Source of the DNA: Bacteroides sp. 43_108
GTDB lineage: Bacteria > Bacteroidota > Bacteroidia > Bacteroidales > Bacteroidaceae
Length of the DNA stretch: 64,000 bases
Assembly: GCA_001915545.1 (NCBI GenBank)
Contig: MNQS01000021.1
Span: 124,001 to 188,000, forward strand
Direction: 5' to 3'
The notes under the pieces were generated by a model. The model saw nothing but the letters and a program-made list of their open reading frames with translations. It did not search any database and was not told where the DNA came from. Below, piece after piece: positions 1 to 11,640 of the stretch. A program made the position numbers and the translations under genes. Position 1 is the first letter of the stretch. Each line of letters opens with the position of its first letter.

Positions 1-345
1 TTCGTAGGTGCAACACCTTACCTCGTCGGAGGCGGATGGGTTGGCGGTGAATACCGATGCATACACTTCAGAACAGGTATGTTGGGACAAGGAAGCCGCA
101 CGGCTCTACCGATCTTTGGATATTTCATGGAAAAGGTAATGGCTAATCCTGCATTCAAGTGCTACAGGGGCAAATTCTCGGAACCCAAAGAGGATATACC
201 GCAGAACACTTACATAGGTCCTTCATTCTATGCTCCTAAAAATGAGGAAGATTCAGACAGCTTGGATACAGATGATGCTGTAGATATAGACATGAACGAA
301 ACGGACGAACTGGTTTCGCCTGAGGAAAACGAACAGATTCAATAA
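1..345 (+). CDS. Penicillin-binding protein 1A (class A), C-terminal end, 5'-truncated
   Basis: The frame is open from base 1 and ends at TAA 343-345, so only the last 114 residues are present. The visible part contains WVGGEYR, then IHFRTGMLGQGSRTALPIFG and FMEKV, which I recognise as the end of the transpeptidase domain of Bacteroidota class A penicillin-binding proteins. These span the inner membrane and polymerise and cross-link peptidoglycan. The last 40 or so residues are an acidic low-complexity tail rich in Asp and Glu. The active-site serine and the glycosyltransferase domain lie upstream of the window. The family call is firm; the exact paralogue (1A or 1C) cannot be decided from this fragment. 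Confidence 0.85.
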   Translation, partial: FVGATPYLVGGGWVGGEYRCIHFRTGMLGQGSRTALPIFGYFMEKVMANPAFKCYRGKFSEPKEDIPQNTYIGPSFYAPKNEEDSDSLDTDDAVDIDMNETDELVSPEENEQIQ

Positions 346-366
346 AAAATTTCTATAATATGTGGC

Positions 367-387
367 GAGGCGGGCAATACCCGCCTC
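367..387 (+). terminator. Hairpin after the penicillin-binding protein gene
   Basis: GAGGCGGG (367-374) pairs perfectly with CCCGCCTC (380-387) around a 5-base loop, 22 bases after the stop codon. The T-tract that follows is weak (CATCGTTTAT), so it may act as a terminator or only as a stabilising 3' end. Confidence 0.55.
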
Positions 388-423
388 CATCGTTTATAAA
401 TACTATTTGCCAGATTATCAGAC

Positions 424-2454
424 ATGTCCACTTTAGATAAAGAAAACAAGCAATTCCGCAACGTGCTGAACCTCATAAGATTCACGCAACAATCAATATT
501 CTTGACAGGAAAAGCAGGAACGGGAAAATCTACCCTGCTGAGATATATCTGCGAGAATACAAACAAAGAGCACATCGTGCTTGCTCCTACCGGAATCGCC
601 GCTATAAATGTAGGTGGAAGTACTCTGCACAGTTTTTTCAAATTGCCTTTTTATCCGCTGGTACCGGACGACCCGAAATTTTCAAACGGCAAACTGAGAA
701 GTTTCTTGAAATACAACAAGGAACAATGCGCAATACTCAAAAAAGTGGAACTTATAATCATTGACGAGATATCTATGGTAAGGGCTGACATCATAGATTT
801 CATAGACAAGATTCTAAGAGTGTATTCCGGCAATCTAAGGCAACCCTTCGGAGGGAAACAGATGCTGCTCGTAGGCGATGTATACCAGCTTGAACCAGTT
901 GTCACACGTGATGAAAGGGAGATTTTGAGACGTTTCTACGAAACTCCGCACTTCTTTTCGGCAAAAGTATTTGGTCAAATACCACTAGTATCCATAGAAC
1001 TGACGAAGGTATACAGACAAACGGATCAGGTATTCCTGAATGTACTTGATCACATAAGGACTGGAAACGTAAACAGACCAGACCTACAGTTGCTTAATAC
1101 ATGCCTCAACCAGAATATCGGAAGCGGAGGCGAAATGTTCATAACTTTAGCAGCAAGAAGGGATACGGTAGACTCTATAAACCGCAACAAACTAAACGGA
1201 TTGCCAGGGGAATCCATCTTCTTCAAAGGTGAAATAAAAGGTGACTTTCCTGAAAGTTCACTGCCAACCCACCTGGAACTGGAACTGAAAGTGGGTGCAC
1301 AGATTATCTTCATAAAAAATGACAAGGACAAAAGGTGGGTAAACGGTACTATAGGAACCATTTCCGGCATTGACATTGAAGGGAAATACCTTTATGTCGT
1401 TACAGACGATGGCACTGAACTGGACGTTGCAAGGGAGCAATGGGCCAATGTACGATACAGATATAATGAAACGGAGAAAAAGATTGAAGAAGAAGAACTT
1501 GGTACATTCGTGCAGTTTCCTGTAAAACTGGCATGGGCCATAACCGTCCATAAAAGCCAAGGACTGACTTTCAAGCGTGTAGCAATAGACTTTTCAGGAG
1601 GATTCTTTTCGGGAGGACAGGCCTACGTGGCACTAAGCCGATGCATGTCTCTCAACGGATTGTGCCTGAAATCAGAACTGACAATGTCAGATATATTCGT
1701 GAATCCGAACATAGTACAGTTTGCAAAACGCTTCAATGACCAAAGAGCTGTTGAAGATGCCCTTAAACAGGCTACTGCTGATATTGAATACTCAGACGCT
1801 GTCAGCTGTTTCGACGCCGGCGATTTCGAAAAGTTTCTTTCACACTTCTTTAAGGCCATACATTCACGCTACGACATCGAGAAACCACTCGCCCAAAGGT
1901 ATATAAGGCGTAAACTGGAAAGTATCAACACGCTTAAAAGAAAAATTGAAGAACTGGAAGAAGAAAACAAAAGCTGGAAGAAGCGACTTGATGATAAACA
2001 GGAAGAACTTGCTGTATATGCATCTGAATATTATGTTCTGGCAAAGGAAAGCTTAAAGGCTGGAGACAACAGGTCTGCATTGGCAAATTTCGATAAAGCA
2101 CTGAAATTAAATCCGAAACATGTTGATGCACATATTTGGAAAGGCAGGACTTTCCTTGATGAAGGAGATATTCACAACGCCTTGGCAGAGCTGAACACAG
2201 CACTTGATATAAGTCCGATTCATTTCGGTGCTCTATATTCAAGAGCAAAGGCAAGAATGAGCAACGGCGATATTGACGGTGCAGCTTCGGATCTGGACAG
2301 AGCCACAGGATTGAAACCTAAGAACATTATGGCTCACGAATTATACGGTGACGTATTATCGAAAGCCGGAAAAATAGACGAAGCAGCTCTCCAATGGGCC
2401 ATAGCTGAACGATTGAGAGAAGAAAAGTCACGTTCAATGGACGAACAGGATTGA
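424..2454 (+). CDS. Pif1/RecD-like superfamily 1 helicase with C-terminal TPR repeats
   Basis: The 676-residue protein begins with a helicase core. Walker A is GKAGTGKST (29-37), followed by LAPTGIAAINVGGSTLHSFF (motif Ia region) and Walker B IIIDEISM (111-118). GDVYQLEPV is motif III, and AITVHKSQGLTF plus YVALSRC are late motifs, as in Pif1/RecD2 enzymes. A charged coiled coil follows (about 495-535), then TPR units (about 540-660) with spaced Ala/Leu/Asp positions. The family unwinds DNA with 5'-3' polarity; a TPR extension suggests protein docking. This fused form is one I associate with Bacteroidota. It is convergent with the next gene, with only 7 bases between stops. Substrate and partner are not known from sequence. 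Confidence 0.85.
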   Translation: MSTLDKENKQFRNVLNLIRFTQQSIFLTGKAGTGKSTLLRYICENTNKEHIVLAPTGIAAINVGGSTLHSFFKLPFYPLVPDDPKFSNGKLRSFLKYNKEQCAILKKVELIIIDEISMVRADIIDFIDKILRVYSGNLRQPFGGKQMLLVGDVYQLEPVVTRDEREILRRFYETPHFFSAKVFGQIPLVSIELTKVYRQTDQVFLNVLDHIRTGNVNRPDLQLLNTCLNQNIGSGGEMFITLAARRDTVDSINRNKLNGLPGESIFFKGEIKGDFPESSLPTHLELELKVGAQIIFIKNDKDKRWVNGTIGTISGIDIEGKYLYVVTDDGTELDVAREQWANVRYRYNETEKKIEEEELGTFVQFPVKLAWAITVHKSQGLTFKRVAIDFSGGFFSGGQAYVALSRCMSLNGLCLKSELTMSDIFVNPNIVQFAKRFNDQRAVEDALKQATADIEYSDAVSCFDAGDFEKFLSHFFKAIHSRYDIEKPLAQRYIRRKLESINTLKRKIEELEEENKSWKKRLDDKQEELAVYASEYYVLAKESLKAGDNRSALANFDKALKLNPKHVDAHIWKGRTFLDEGDIHNALAELNTALDISPIHFGALYSRAKARMSNGDIDGAASDLDRATGLKPKNIMAHELYGDVLSKAGKIDEAALQWAIAERLREEKSRSMDEQD

Positions 2455-2461
2455 AAATCTG

Positions 2462-3142
2462 CTAAACAAAAATAAATCTGAAGAACATGAACAAAGGTGG
2501 CACCAAAAGCGCAGGAATGAGATTGAGCGTTTTGCAATCTTTTATGTTCAAAATTGACAAGCCAGATGCCATAATAAGTATACCGCCGACTATAGATAGT
2601 TCTGTTATCAAATCGTCACTTATAACAGAACTGGAATATTTTGCCAGCATATAAAACATTCCTTGCCAGCAAAACAAAATGGGAGCTGTGGCCATTATTC
2701 CTATACCGTAAGTAGAAGCCAAAACTGCAGACGTAACAAAATCAAGCGTCGCATTAGTGAAAAGAAAAGTATTGTCGCCACGAAGGGCACTCATAACGGG
2801 GCCTACCATTGAAAGAGTACCTATGCAGAAAAGCAACACGCCGGTAGATATGCCTTCTGCCAAAGCTGAAGACGAATGCTTGCCGATCAGATGCTTGAAA
2901 CGCCCGTCCAGATTCATCATACTTCCCAAAAGTCCTCCTACTGCAAGACTAAATATAAACAAAACCGGATATTCACTTTTAGGCATATTGTTTACGCTTG
3001 TACTTATTCCCAAAACCGTAGCAGCAAGCCCCATTGCATTGTAAAGCGCACTTCTGTATTTTTCCTTGATTCCCCTCTTCAAAATAGAACCTATGATGCT
3101 ACCACATATTATTGCACCTGTATTGACTATTGTTCCTATCAT
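2462..3142 (-). CDS. DUF554 family integral membrane protein
   Basis: The 226-residue protein is almost entirely hydrophobic, with about six to seven predicted membrane segments. It begins MIGTIVNTGAIICGSIIG, the typical start of the DUF554 (YdfK-type) family, and has the usual Gly-rich helices and a short basic loop KRGIKEKYRSAL after the first helix. Function is unknown; a transport or permease role is often guessed. Start is ATG at 3142. The gene is monocistronic and convergent with the helicase gene. Its length matches the family. Confidence 0.8.
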   Translation of the reverse strand: MIGTIVNTGAIICGSIIGSILKRGIKEKYRSALYNAMGLAATVLGISTSVNNMPKSEYPVLFIFSLAVGGLLGSMMNLDGRFKHLIGKHSSSALAEGISTGVLLFCIGTLSMVGPVMSALRGDNTFLFTNATLDFVTSAVLASTYGIGIMATAPILFCWQGMFYMLAKYSSSVISDDLITELSIVGGILIMASGLSILNIKDCKTLNLIPALLVPPLFMFFRFIFV

Positions 3143-3321
3143 ATACCCTATGTTTGTGTTTTGCAGTGCAAATATATCACAAACATTCCGTCAGTACAAT
3201 TATATAGACTTCAGCATTGAAAAATTATACAATTATGCAAAATAGAGAAAACATCTAAGGCATATGCAAAATCCTTTTTGCAAAAAAAATAAAAAAATGC
3301 CATATTTAATTGCTCTACAAG

Positions 3322-3352
3322 TTGTATAATATGACAATATGATTAAATTTGC
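3322..3352 (+). promoter_or_regulatory. Strong sigma-ABfr-type promoter with no protein gene directly behind it
   Basis: TTG (3322-3324), exactly 19 bases, then TAAATTTGC (3344-3352): a full match to the Bacteroidota -33/-7 consensus (TTTG/TTG, N19-21, TAnnTTTG). The predicted start is near 3359. The next open gene on this strand begins at 3709 and has its own -7 element, so this promoter appears to drive a separate non-coding transcript. Confidence 0.6.
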
Positions 3353-3358
3353 AATAAA

Positions 3359-3603
3359 ATAAGGTTGCAATGCGCAATAAGCAATTGCAAGATGTTATGT
3401 TCTTCGAGAAAAAAACCTAGAAGAACGAAGTGTGCACCAACCAATAAAATGGGAAATTTTTCAGAGTGCAACACTGATAACAATTTGAAATACATCATTA
3501 ATGCAAACAATTCTTTTTCATAATTTTAACTTTGATACAAAGGAAACGCTTTGAAAAAATTTCAAGAATGCAGCTACTCGTGAGAGCCGCTGCATTTTTT
3601 ATT
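3359..3603 (+). ncRNA. Candidate orphan small RNA, about 240 nt
   Basis: The unit is bounded by the promoter at 3322-3352 and an intrinsic terminator. The terminator is AATGCAGC (3567-3574) paired with GCTGCATT (3589-3596), followed by a T-run. Inside are further inverted repeats: TTGCAAT/ATTGCAA (3365-3371/3384-3390), GTTCTTC/GAAGAAC (3399-3405/3420-3426), GGTTG/CAACC (3363-3367/about 3437-3441) and CAAAG/CTTTG (about 3537-3553). No convincing protein frame is present. A second -7-like TAACTTTG at 3527-3534 could give a shorter transcript of about 60 nt ending at the same terminator. Size would suit 6S RNA or another Bacteroidales RNA family, but I cannot assign one. Confidence 0.45.
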
Positions 3604-3656
3604 TACAGTCGTACATAAATACAAGAATCTGTACTAAATAAATTGCAGTAAATGTG

Positions 3657-3665
3657 TATATTTGC
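3657..3665 (+). promoter_or_regulatory. -7 element for the lipoprotein/T9SS cargo pair
   Basis: TATATTTGC at 3657-3665 matches TAnnTTTG and sits 44 bases before the ATG at 3709. No good TTG is seen at 19-21 bases upstream, so only the -7 part is supported. Confidence 0.5.
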
Positions 3666-3708
3666 TGTCAAATATCTCTAATATCTAACAAATAATAATC
3701 AAACTTTT

Positions 3709-4977
3709 ATGAGAAGAAAATTACCTTTAACCATCGTTTTCATGTCTACCCTACTCGCATTCGCCTGCAGTGGTGACATCATTGAAGATGACTCGTTTAC
3801 GAGCAGAACAGAAACTGGGACTTTACCAGAGGTAGATATCGTAAAAATATCAACAGAAGGTAAAAGTGCAAATATCGAATGTGCTATTATAAGTGAAGGA
3901 ACTGCCGGTATTAAACGTACAGGAATTGTTTATTCAAAAACAAATAAAAAACCTATCATAAAGGGTGAAGGATGTTCGTATAGAGCACTAATTGCAGATG
4001 ACGAGGGCAATTTCAAAGGAAGCATTACAACAGTTACAGTAGATGCAATGTATTTTATCAGAGCATTTGCCATAAGCAACAATTCAGACACAATATACTC
4101 AGAAGTTGACAGTTTTAAGATTACGAAACAGAATCCTAAAATAGAGACACTTCCGGTAGAAAACAGAGTAAAATTCGGTGCAATTGTATGTGGACGCTTC
4201 ATCGATGCAGGTAACCAAGGCATAAAATCGTGGGGATGCTGTATTGCCAAACATGCTCTTCCGACATTGAAAGATACTTTTGAAGCAGCGGCAGACACAG
4301 CCAAAGACGAAGTATATCACGGAGAATTCGGTATTTTCTTCGATAATCTTACAGAAAATACCATGTACCACACAAGAGCCTACGTGATAACAGAAGAAAA
4401 AGATACAATCTACGGAGAAGACAGAATTTTCAAGACCTCCAAAGGCGGAAAATTCAACTGGGAATGGGCTTCAAACTATGAAGGTGCAGTAGCAGATGGT
4501 GCTGCAGAACGCATAAAAGTTGCTATGGACTCAGCAAAATACTACTACGACAACTATTCCAACATGGAAAAGAGAATCTATGTTGAATATAATACAGGAG
4601 TGCCTACTGCAGACTGTGCAATAACAGGATGGATGAGATTCGGTTCTAATTCACGCTACCAGTGGGTTGGTACAGCAGAACATGAATGTGCACATGCACT
4701 CGGTGTAGGAACAGCCAGCAACTGGGGAAGCCTTATGGTCAACGGTTCATGGAAAAAATCAGTGGCACAGAGAACGCAAAGAGCAATGCTCAAGGATCAG
4801 CAGCAGGTTCTTAAAGGCGACGGCATGCATTTCTGGAACGGAGGTATCAACCAGCAGGAAGAAGTTACAAACGGAACAACAAACAGCTACGGAGTAGTTA
4901 TCAAAAACGAAAGAATGCTGAAGACAAACGCTCTGATTGTAAATGGAATGAGAATCGACGGACTCACAAGTTATTAA
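3709..4977 (+). CDS. Lipoprotein with Fn3-like domains and a C-terminal HExxH metallopeptidase-like motif
   Basis: The 422-residue protein begins with a lipoprotein signal: the hydrophobic stretch ends LAFAC, putting the lipidated Cys at 20. Two beta-rich repeats follow (about 35-125 and 135-240), each ending with a Tyr-x-x-Arg-Ala strand and DTIYxE, like the Fn3-type modules of Bacteroidota surface proteins. The C-terminal half carries HECAH (325-329), a fit to the zinc-peptidase HExxH, followed by AxGVG and a downstream Met. No third His at the metzincin spacing is seen. The next gene, 17 bases downstream, encodes a T9SS cargo, so the pair is probably one transcript for two surface or secreted proteins. 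Peptidase activity is inferred from the motif alone. Confidence 0.6.
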   Translation: MRRKLPLTIVFMSTLLAFACSGDIIEDDSFTSRTETGTLPEVDIVKISTEGKSANIECAIISEGTAGIKRTGIVYSKTNKKPIIKGEGCSYRALIADDEGNFKGSITTVTVDAMYFIRAFAISNNSDTIYSEVDSFKITKQNPKIETLPVENRVKFGAIVCGRFIDAGNQGIKSWGCCIAKHALPTLKDTFEAAADTAKDEVYHGEFGIFFDNLTENTMYHTRAYVITEEKDTIYGEDRIFKTSKGGKFNWEWASNYEGAVADGAAERIKVAMDSAKYYYDNYSNMEKRIYVEYNTGVPTADCAITGWMRFGSNSRYQWVGTAEHECAHALGVGTASNWGSLMVNGSWKKSVAQRTQRAMLKDQQQVLKGDGMHFWNGGINQQEEVTNGTTNSYGVVIKNERMLKTNALIVNGMRIDGLTSY

Positions 4978-4994
4978 TAATTAAATAGAAGAAA

Positions 4995-6854
4995 ATGAAA
5001 GCTTTATATACAGCATCCATAATTTCAGCAATGATGCTCAACACGTTTGCAGCATCAGCTCAAGAAGAAAAAGACTCACTGATAATCGCTCAAGGAGACG
5101 AGATTACAATGAGCACTCAGTATACCATAAGCCTCAAAAACATAAAATTCAAGACGCAAGAAGGCGAAATGACGTTAAAGGTCAGATCGGCAAGCAACGG
5201 CAGAGGAGGAAATATAACTTTCACCCCAAACCAGATAATCTATGAAGCTGGAGATAAAAAAACAGTCATTGCCGATAACCTTATTGACGGAATGGAGGCA
5301 CATGATTATACCATAACAAGACTTGCGACCATTCGTGTCTTCAGAGATGGTACACAGATTGCAGCCGTAAGCGACAACACATACAGAAATGAGACTCCTA
5401 GAGTCGTAGTGCTAGGTGCTGAGAATCTTGACGAAGGATACCAGATCACAATCGATAGCCAAGAAAAGAACATTGCTCCAGATATTGCTCAATATGAGAA
5501 CAATATTGGCAATATGCTGACTGAATTTGATAATCTTGCAGAAGACCCGTACTGCAACAAGGGATTCATCACAACAGGAGATGGTGCTTCAGAACGCAAA
5601 TTCAGCACTTACGATGCAGTATACGGCGGTTGGGGATCAGAAGCTTACATGGATAATGAGGATGCCTACTCTGGAAAATACAGTATCAGACTGGAAGGAC
5701 AGGCATCGTGGTCAGAAGAAGGCACAACCGGTGCTTCGCTTGAGCAGAATATAGAAATGACATCACAGAAGACATATCTCATCAGAGCAATGGTGAAGAG
5801 CAACGGTTATGAAGGAAAAATCGGTATTGAAGGCGAAAACGCATTTATACACATAACTGACACTAAAGGTGAGTGGAAACAAGTTGAAGGTCTCCTCATC
5901 CCAGGCTCAAACAGAACAAATCTGTACATAAATAATGCAGATTTCGTGAACAACGGTACATTGCGCATCGACAATTTCGAAGTTTATGAAGGATACAGCA
6001 ATACGTCAATAGGCCTTAAATCAAGCGTTCCTAGCGTATCTGTACCTGCAGGAACAAAGTGGTCGCCAAACAAGAATGTAAACGTATATATGCTGGGCCT
6101 TACCGACAACGGAAGCAGTTATTCACAAATTGACACAGCAAAAGTTAAAGTTACAGGCGGAGCATATCTTACCAAAAACGTTGAAGGTTCACAGATGTAC
6201 TCAATGTATTTCCCTGGAGACCTCAACGGTATGACAGTTACAGGCTCATTCGATGGAAACAGCTACAATGAAGAACCGCTGTATAATGGCGTCGACTATA
6301 TACTGCAGAGATTTGATTATCCATACTTCAAGTATATAGACGAAAAAGAAACTATCACAAATGGATGCTACCTTGTTCAATTTGTTGATAATCTTGACGG
6401 ACTTAATGTAAAAATGTTTTTCGGAAAAGAAAAGAGCGGTACAGAGCAGGAAGGAGAATATACATTTACAGGAAATCCAATCTTTGCAGACTATTCTCCG
6501 GAGAAAAAATTCTACAAGTTCAATGAGAGCAATCAGCGATTTGAACTTACAGAAGGTGTAAGCATCAAACCTTTTGAAGCATACATAGCTACTACAGCTT
6601 CTCAACCTGTATCCAACTTTACCCCAGACGGATCAACAGGAATACAGAGACTCAATGGTACAGATGGAAGCAGAATGAGTATAATTCCTGTCAATGGCGG
6701 CATTGAAATCAATGCAATCAAAAAGTCTGTTGTAAGCATATACAGCATTACAGGCCAGAAAATTGCAATAGAAAGAATCAATCAAGGTAGAAATACCATT
6801 AATCTTGCACCTGGTATTTATATTGTAGGTGGTAAGAAAGTAGCTGTAAAATGA
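4995..6854 (+). CDS. Secreted protein with CBM-like domain and type IX secretion sorting domain
   Basis: The 619-residue protein starts with a Sec signal peptide ending near AASAQ. The region about 190-335 (AYSGKYSIRLEG, then a long beta-rich stretch ending TLRIDNFEVYEG) resembles a CBM4/9-type carbohydrate-binding jelly roll. The last 40 residues (IYSITGQKIA, then NLAPGIYIVGGKKVAVK) match the type A C-terminal sorting domain recognised by the Bacteroidota type IX secretion system. It should therefore be exported through the outer membrane and anchored or released after domain cleavage. No catalytic motif is evident. It lies 17 bases after the lipoprotein gene and ends before a strong terminator. 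T9SS export is well supported; ligand unknown. Confidence 0.7.
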   Translation: MKALYTASIISAMMLNTFAASAQEEKDSLIIAQGDEITMSTQYTISLKNIKFKTQEGEMTLKVRSASNGRGGNITFTPNQIIYEAGDKKTVIADNLIDGMEAHDYTITRLATIRVFRDGTQIAAVSDNTYRNETPRVVVLGAENLDEGYQITIDSQEKNIAPDIAQYENNIGNMLTEFDNLAEDPYCNKGFITTGDGASERKFSTYDAVYGGWGSEAYMDNEDAYSGKYSIRLEGQASWSEEGTTGASLEQNIEMTSQKTYLIRAMVKSNGYEGKIGIEGENAFIHITDTKGEWKQVEGLLIPGSNRTNLYINNADFVNNGTLRIDNFEVYEGYSNTSIGLKSSVPSVSVPAGTKWSPNKNVNVYMLGLTDNGSSYSQIDTAKVKVTGGAYLTKNVEGSQMYSMYFPGDLNGMTVTGSFDGNSYNEEPLYNGVDYILQRFDYPYFKYIDEKETITNGCYLVQFVDNLDGLNVKMFFGKEKSGTEQEGEYTFTGNPIFADYSPEKKFYKFNESNQRFELTEGVSIKPFEAYIATTASQPVSNFTPDGSTGIQRLNGTDGSRMSIIPVNGGIEINAIKKSVVSIYSITGQKIAIERINQGRNTINLAPGIYIVGGKKVAVK

Positions 6855-6921
6855 TAAAATAGCCCTATAAACTCTTCTTGATGGTATATAACCAATGAAG
6901 ACGTGACGAATAGGAAAATGG

Positions 6922-6960
6922 AAAACGCTTAGAAACGGCTGAAAGTTTCTAAGCGTTTTT
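6922..6960 (+). terminator. Strong intrinsic terminator of the T9SS cargo operon
   Basis: A perfect 15-bp stem: AAAACGCTTAGAAAC (6922-6936) with its complement at 6945-6959, 8-base loop, then a T-run into 6962. It follows the cargo gene stop by about 70 bases. Confidence 0.85.
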
Positions 6961-7261
6961 TATATATGCAACAAAGCTTACAACTTTGGCAATTACGACA
7001 AAATGTCAGCAAACAAAATGCTACCACAGAAGCATAAAGCAATCACGATTTACACAAATCCATACATACAGAAACAAAAAAGCCGAACATTGACAAAATT
7101 AACATCATATCGTAATATTCAACTAAGGAAAATCAAAAAAGATGTTACAAAAATATTGCAATAATGTCATGTTAAAAACATGCTGAACAACATGTTTTAG
7201 ACCAATTTTTATTGACAAGAATCAAGAAAGAAGCGTTTTTTCTGCTATAAAGCATGTTTTA
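6961..7261. other. AT-rich intergenic stretch, no gene seen
   Basis: No credible reading frame on either strand. It holds an 8-bp hairpin, AAAACATG/CATGTTTT (7175-7182/7191-7198). CATGTTTTA occurs again at 7253-7261, just before the promoter of the next gene, which could be a repeated site. Nothing else is recognised. Confidence 0.4.
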
Positions 7262-7295
7262 TTTGCAAAACGAAATTTTGCGACCGTATATTTGC
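7262..7295 (+). promoter_or_regulatory. Promoter of the small exported protein gene
   Basis: TTTG (7262-7265), 21 bases, then TATATTTGC (7287-7295). The predicted transcript has a leader of about 130 bases. That leader contains a GCAGG/CCTGC inverted repeat near 7357-7382 and a five-codon reading frame starting ATG 7395, which could be a leader peptide. Confidence 0.6.
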
Positions 7296-7433
7296 AGCGT
7301 TTTAGGAAAGGATTAGGATAACAAGGCCAAGCTCTGTGAAGAACTGATAGGCCTAAGCAGGAAAGCACAAAAGCGACCTGCAGAGAGAAAAAAAATGGAT
7401 TACAAAATTTAAAAGGTAAAAAGATTGATTATT

Positions 7434-7886
7434 ATGAGAAAGTTTGTGACAATAGTATGCGCAACTGCAGCTATAGCTGCCAGCGCACAGGAAATCGAAA
7501 CAAAGCCATTCAGCAAAACGTATATAGACGTTCCAGCTAGAGTACGCTTTGTCAAAGGTAACGAGTATTCAGTAAGAGTTAACACCAACGACAAAGAAAT
7601 GGCAAGCAACATACAGTGCACATTGAAAGACGGTGTACTCTCATTCGAATACAAAGGTTTGAATGCAAAGAACAACACAGAAGTTGAACCAGGAAAGTCT
7701 GTATTCGATGCAAAATCAGGAAGCTACTTCTACGGCATCGACATGATGGACAACCTGCTCCACGGTGACGGCAAAGAAGACTCAGAACTTGTAATCACTG
7801 TTACTTCACCAGAAAAGCCGGTGTTTACAACATCAAAGAGCATGGAAGCTATGCCATACAACAAAAAGAGAAGCAGAGAAGCTTAA
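7434..7886 (+). CDS. Small exported protein, possible auto-transporter-adhesin-like (DUF2807/GIN-like) fold
   Basis: About 150 residues starting at ATG 7434; an in-frame TTG at 7425 is a less likely start. An N-terminal signal peptide ends at AASAQ. The mature part contains KPFSKTYIDVPARVRFVKGNEYSVRV and then short beta strands, which recalls the start of DUF2807 (putative auto-transporter adhesin head) domains, where a sticky beta-helix follows. Here the chain is shorter than usual and ends with a basic KKRSREA tail, so it may be a single-domain or shortened member. Likely periplasmic or surface. The family assignment is tentative. It stands alone between a promoter and a terminator. Confidence 0.5.
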   Translation: MRKFVTIVCATAAIAASAQEIETKPFSKTYIDVPARVRFVKGNEYSVRVNTNDKEMASNIQCTLKDGVLSFEYKGLNAKNNTEVEPGKSVFDAKSGSYFYGIDMMDNLLHGDGKEDSELVITVTSPEKPVFTTSKSMEAMPYNKKRSREA

Positions 7887-8006
7887 TAGATGGTATTCCA
7901 ATACATGAATACATCTAACAGCTATAAATAAATATCCTAATCCCATAAAGGATAACGGACAGACAATATTCTGACAAAAGGTTTCATAATACAGAATATA
8001 ACGACA

Positions 8007-8046
8007 GAGCATCTTTTCATTCAATGAGGAGATGCTCTTTTTTCAT
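8007..8046 (+). terminator. Intrinsic terminator after the small exported protein gene
   Basis: AGAGCATCT (8007-8015) pairs with AGATGCTCT (8031-8039), followed by a run of T to about 8046. Confidence 0.8.
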
Positions 8047-8340
8047 ACAAACCATTTTTACCGAACTTACAAGTTACTACGGAAATTCAAGTATACATGG
8101 CTGGATTTACGTTAACACTTCATGTGCTTTACTTGAGCGCATAAATAGATACTGTTTCAAAAAGTGTATCTGAAACAGAATCCATAAATTCAGACATAAA
8201 TATAAAAGATAAACATGCCAACTTTAAATACCGTAAAATGGGGTTGATTCCATAACTATATACGCCTATATTTGAGCAATACGCACTGAGGAAACTTACT
8301 ATAAAAACCTGTACTGCAAACAAAAATCATTGCTGATATA
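8047..8340. other. Intergenic region between convergent units, holding an orphan promoter
   Basis: No protein gene is supported. The segment has an imperfect GTTTCA/TGAAAC hairpin near 8152-8175. It also has a promoter-like pair on the plus strand: TTG at 8244-8246, 20 bases, then TATATTTG at 8267-8274. A transcript from there (start about 8282) would run toward the 3' end of the beta-galactosidase gene on the opposite strand. Confidence 0.4.
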
Positions 8341-8345
8341 CAAAA

Positions 8346-8375
8346 AAGCCACCGGACAAGAATATCCAGTGGCTT
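8346..8375 (-). terminator. Terminator of the beta-galactosidase gene (minus strand)
   Basis: AGCCACCGGA with TCCAGTGGCT form a stem with one or two imperfections between 8347 and 8374. On the minus strand the hairpin is followed by six T (A-run at 8342-8347). Confidence 0.7.
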
Positions 8376-8458
8376 ATGAACTTTAATTATATCTACCGAT
8401 AAGCGCAAACAACATTGCAAAACATGTTGTCAGCAATTATAGACAGATGCTTTATCTT

Positions 8459-11599
<3,141 letters not shown>

Positions 11600-11632
11600 T
11601 TACAATAGTTTCAACAGGTTAAAAACTTAAAA

Positions 11633-11640
11633 CAAAGATA
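11633..11640 (-). promoter_or_regulatory. -7 element of the beta-galactosidase gene
   Basis: On the minus strand TATCTTTG (11640 to 11633) lies 51 bases before the ATG at 11581. No SusR- or hybrid-sensor-type operator could be identified by eye. Confidence 0.5.
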
